DNA from: JBBRCX01 sp038204465
GTDB taxonomy: Bacteria; Planctomycetota; Phycisphaerae; Tepidisphaerales; Tepidisphaeraceae
Direction: 5' to 3'
Assembly: GCA_038204465.1 (NCBI GenBank)
Contig: JBBRCX010000057.1
Coordinates: 1 to 31,477 of the forward strand
Length of the DNA: 31,477 nt
The number at the start of each line of letters is the position of its first letter. The first letter of the stretch is position 1. Position numbers and translations under genes: made by a program. Positions 31,405 through 31,477 of the stretch are shown here, one piece after another. The notes under the pieces were generated by a model, which saw only the letters and a list, made by a program, of their open reading frames with translations, was not told the origin of the DNA and searched no databases.

Positions 31405-31477
31405 TCAGTCAGCATCGCGGTCTGGGCTTACCGACGATTCGGCAAGTTTTGCCTTCAAATAGAGAATGCGGTTGCCC
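31405..31477 (-). CDS. 3' end of an unidentified gene
   Basis: A minus-strand frame enters from the right edge and stops with TGA at 31405. It reads NRILYLKAKLAESSVSPDR before the last residues. The first part looks like an amphipathic helix and is likely the tail of a real protein, but too little is present to name it. Confidence 0.4.
   Translation of the reverse strand, partial: GNRILYLKAKLAESSVSPDRDAD

Overview
This window looks like chromosomal DNA of a GC-rich Planctomycetota bacterium, most likely class Phycisphaerae. The grounds are flagellin, csrA and fliW in one cluster, a sulfatase/pyrophosphatase-type lipoprotein, a DegT aminotransferase beside a ceramidase-like protein, and DUF2784 and DUF486 proteins. 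The taxonomic placement is inference; no rRNA gene is present.

Positions 1-5230 (all minus strand) hold the most unusual part. A truncated DinB-like gene at the left edge is followed by a flagellar locus in canonical order: flgF, flgG, flgA, flgH, flgI, fliW, csrA, second flagellin, first flagellin. Only fliW, csrA and the first flagellin are open. flgF, flgG, flgA, flgH, flgI and the second flagellin survive as fossils: recognisable start and/or end segments remain, the middles are gone, and frameshifts have accumulated. Both flagellin leaders, including that of the dead gene, keep two hairpins with a GGA motif in the loop, one of them over the Shine-Dalgarno (SD) sequence. This is the layout expected for CsrA control buffered by FliW. 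Where the 5' part of flgF should be there is a degenerate 50-74 bp tandem repeat.

Positions 5231-9750 contain two small conserved-looking ORFs, a tRNA-Gly(CCC), a phytanoyl-CoA-dioxygenase-like enzyme directly after the tRNA, a gene-poor 420 bp stretch, and a large alkaline-phosphatase-superfamily lipoprotein. The 5' end of the lipoprotein gene grades into a divergent purine-rich hexamer repeat.

Positions 9750-16180 carry a PHP-domain/amidohydrolase gene pair (plus), a class-V aminotransferase (minus), and a secreted TPR-gluzincin protease-like protein (plus) divergent from it. Positions 16289-21499 are a minus-strand series: AraC-type regulator, ruvA, GH133 glycogen debranching enzyme, and two membrane proteins. 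The last three are joined by GTGA and ATGA stop/start overlaps.

Positions 21657-26282 are plus-strand: DegT-family aminotransferase (divergent from the AraC regulator), ceramidase-like protein, orphan ABC ATPase and sulfotransferase. Positions 26320-26842 form a compact unit of two very small genes ending in a strong terminator. A DUF486 gene with a 2-bp frameshift in its first helix follows, then a hypothetical protein, DUF2784, a polytopic membrane protein, an M29 aminopeptidase, lipB, and the 3' end of an unidentified gene at the right edge.
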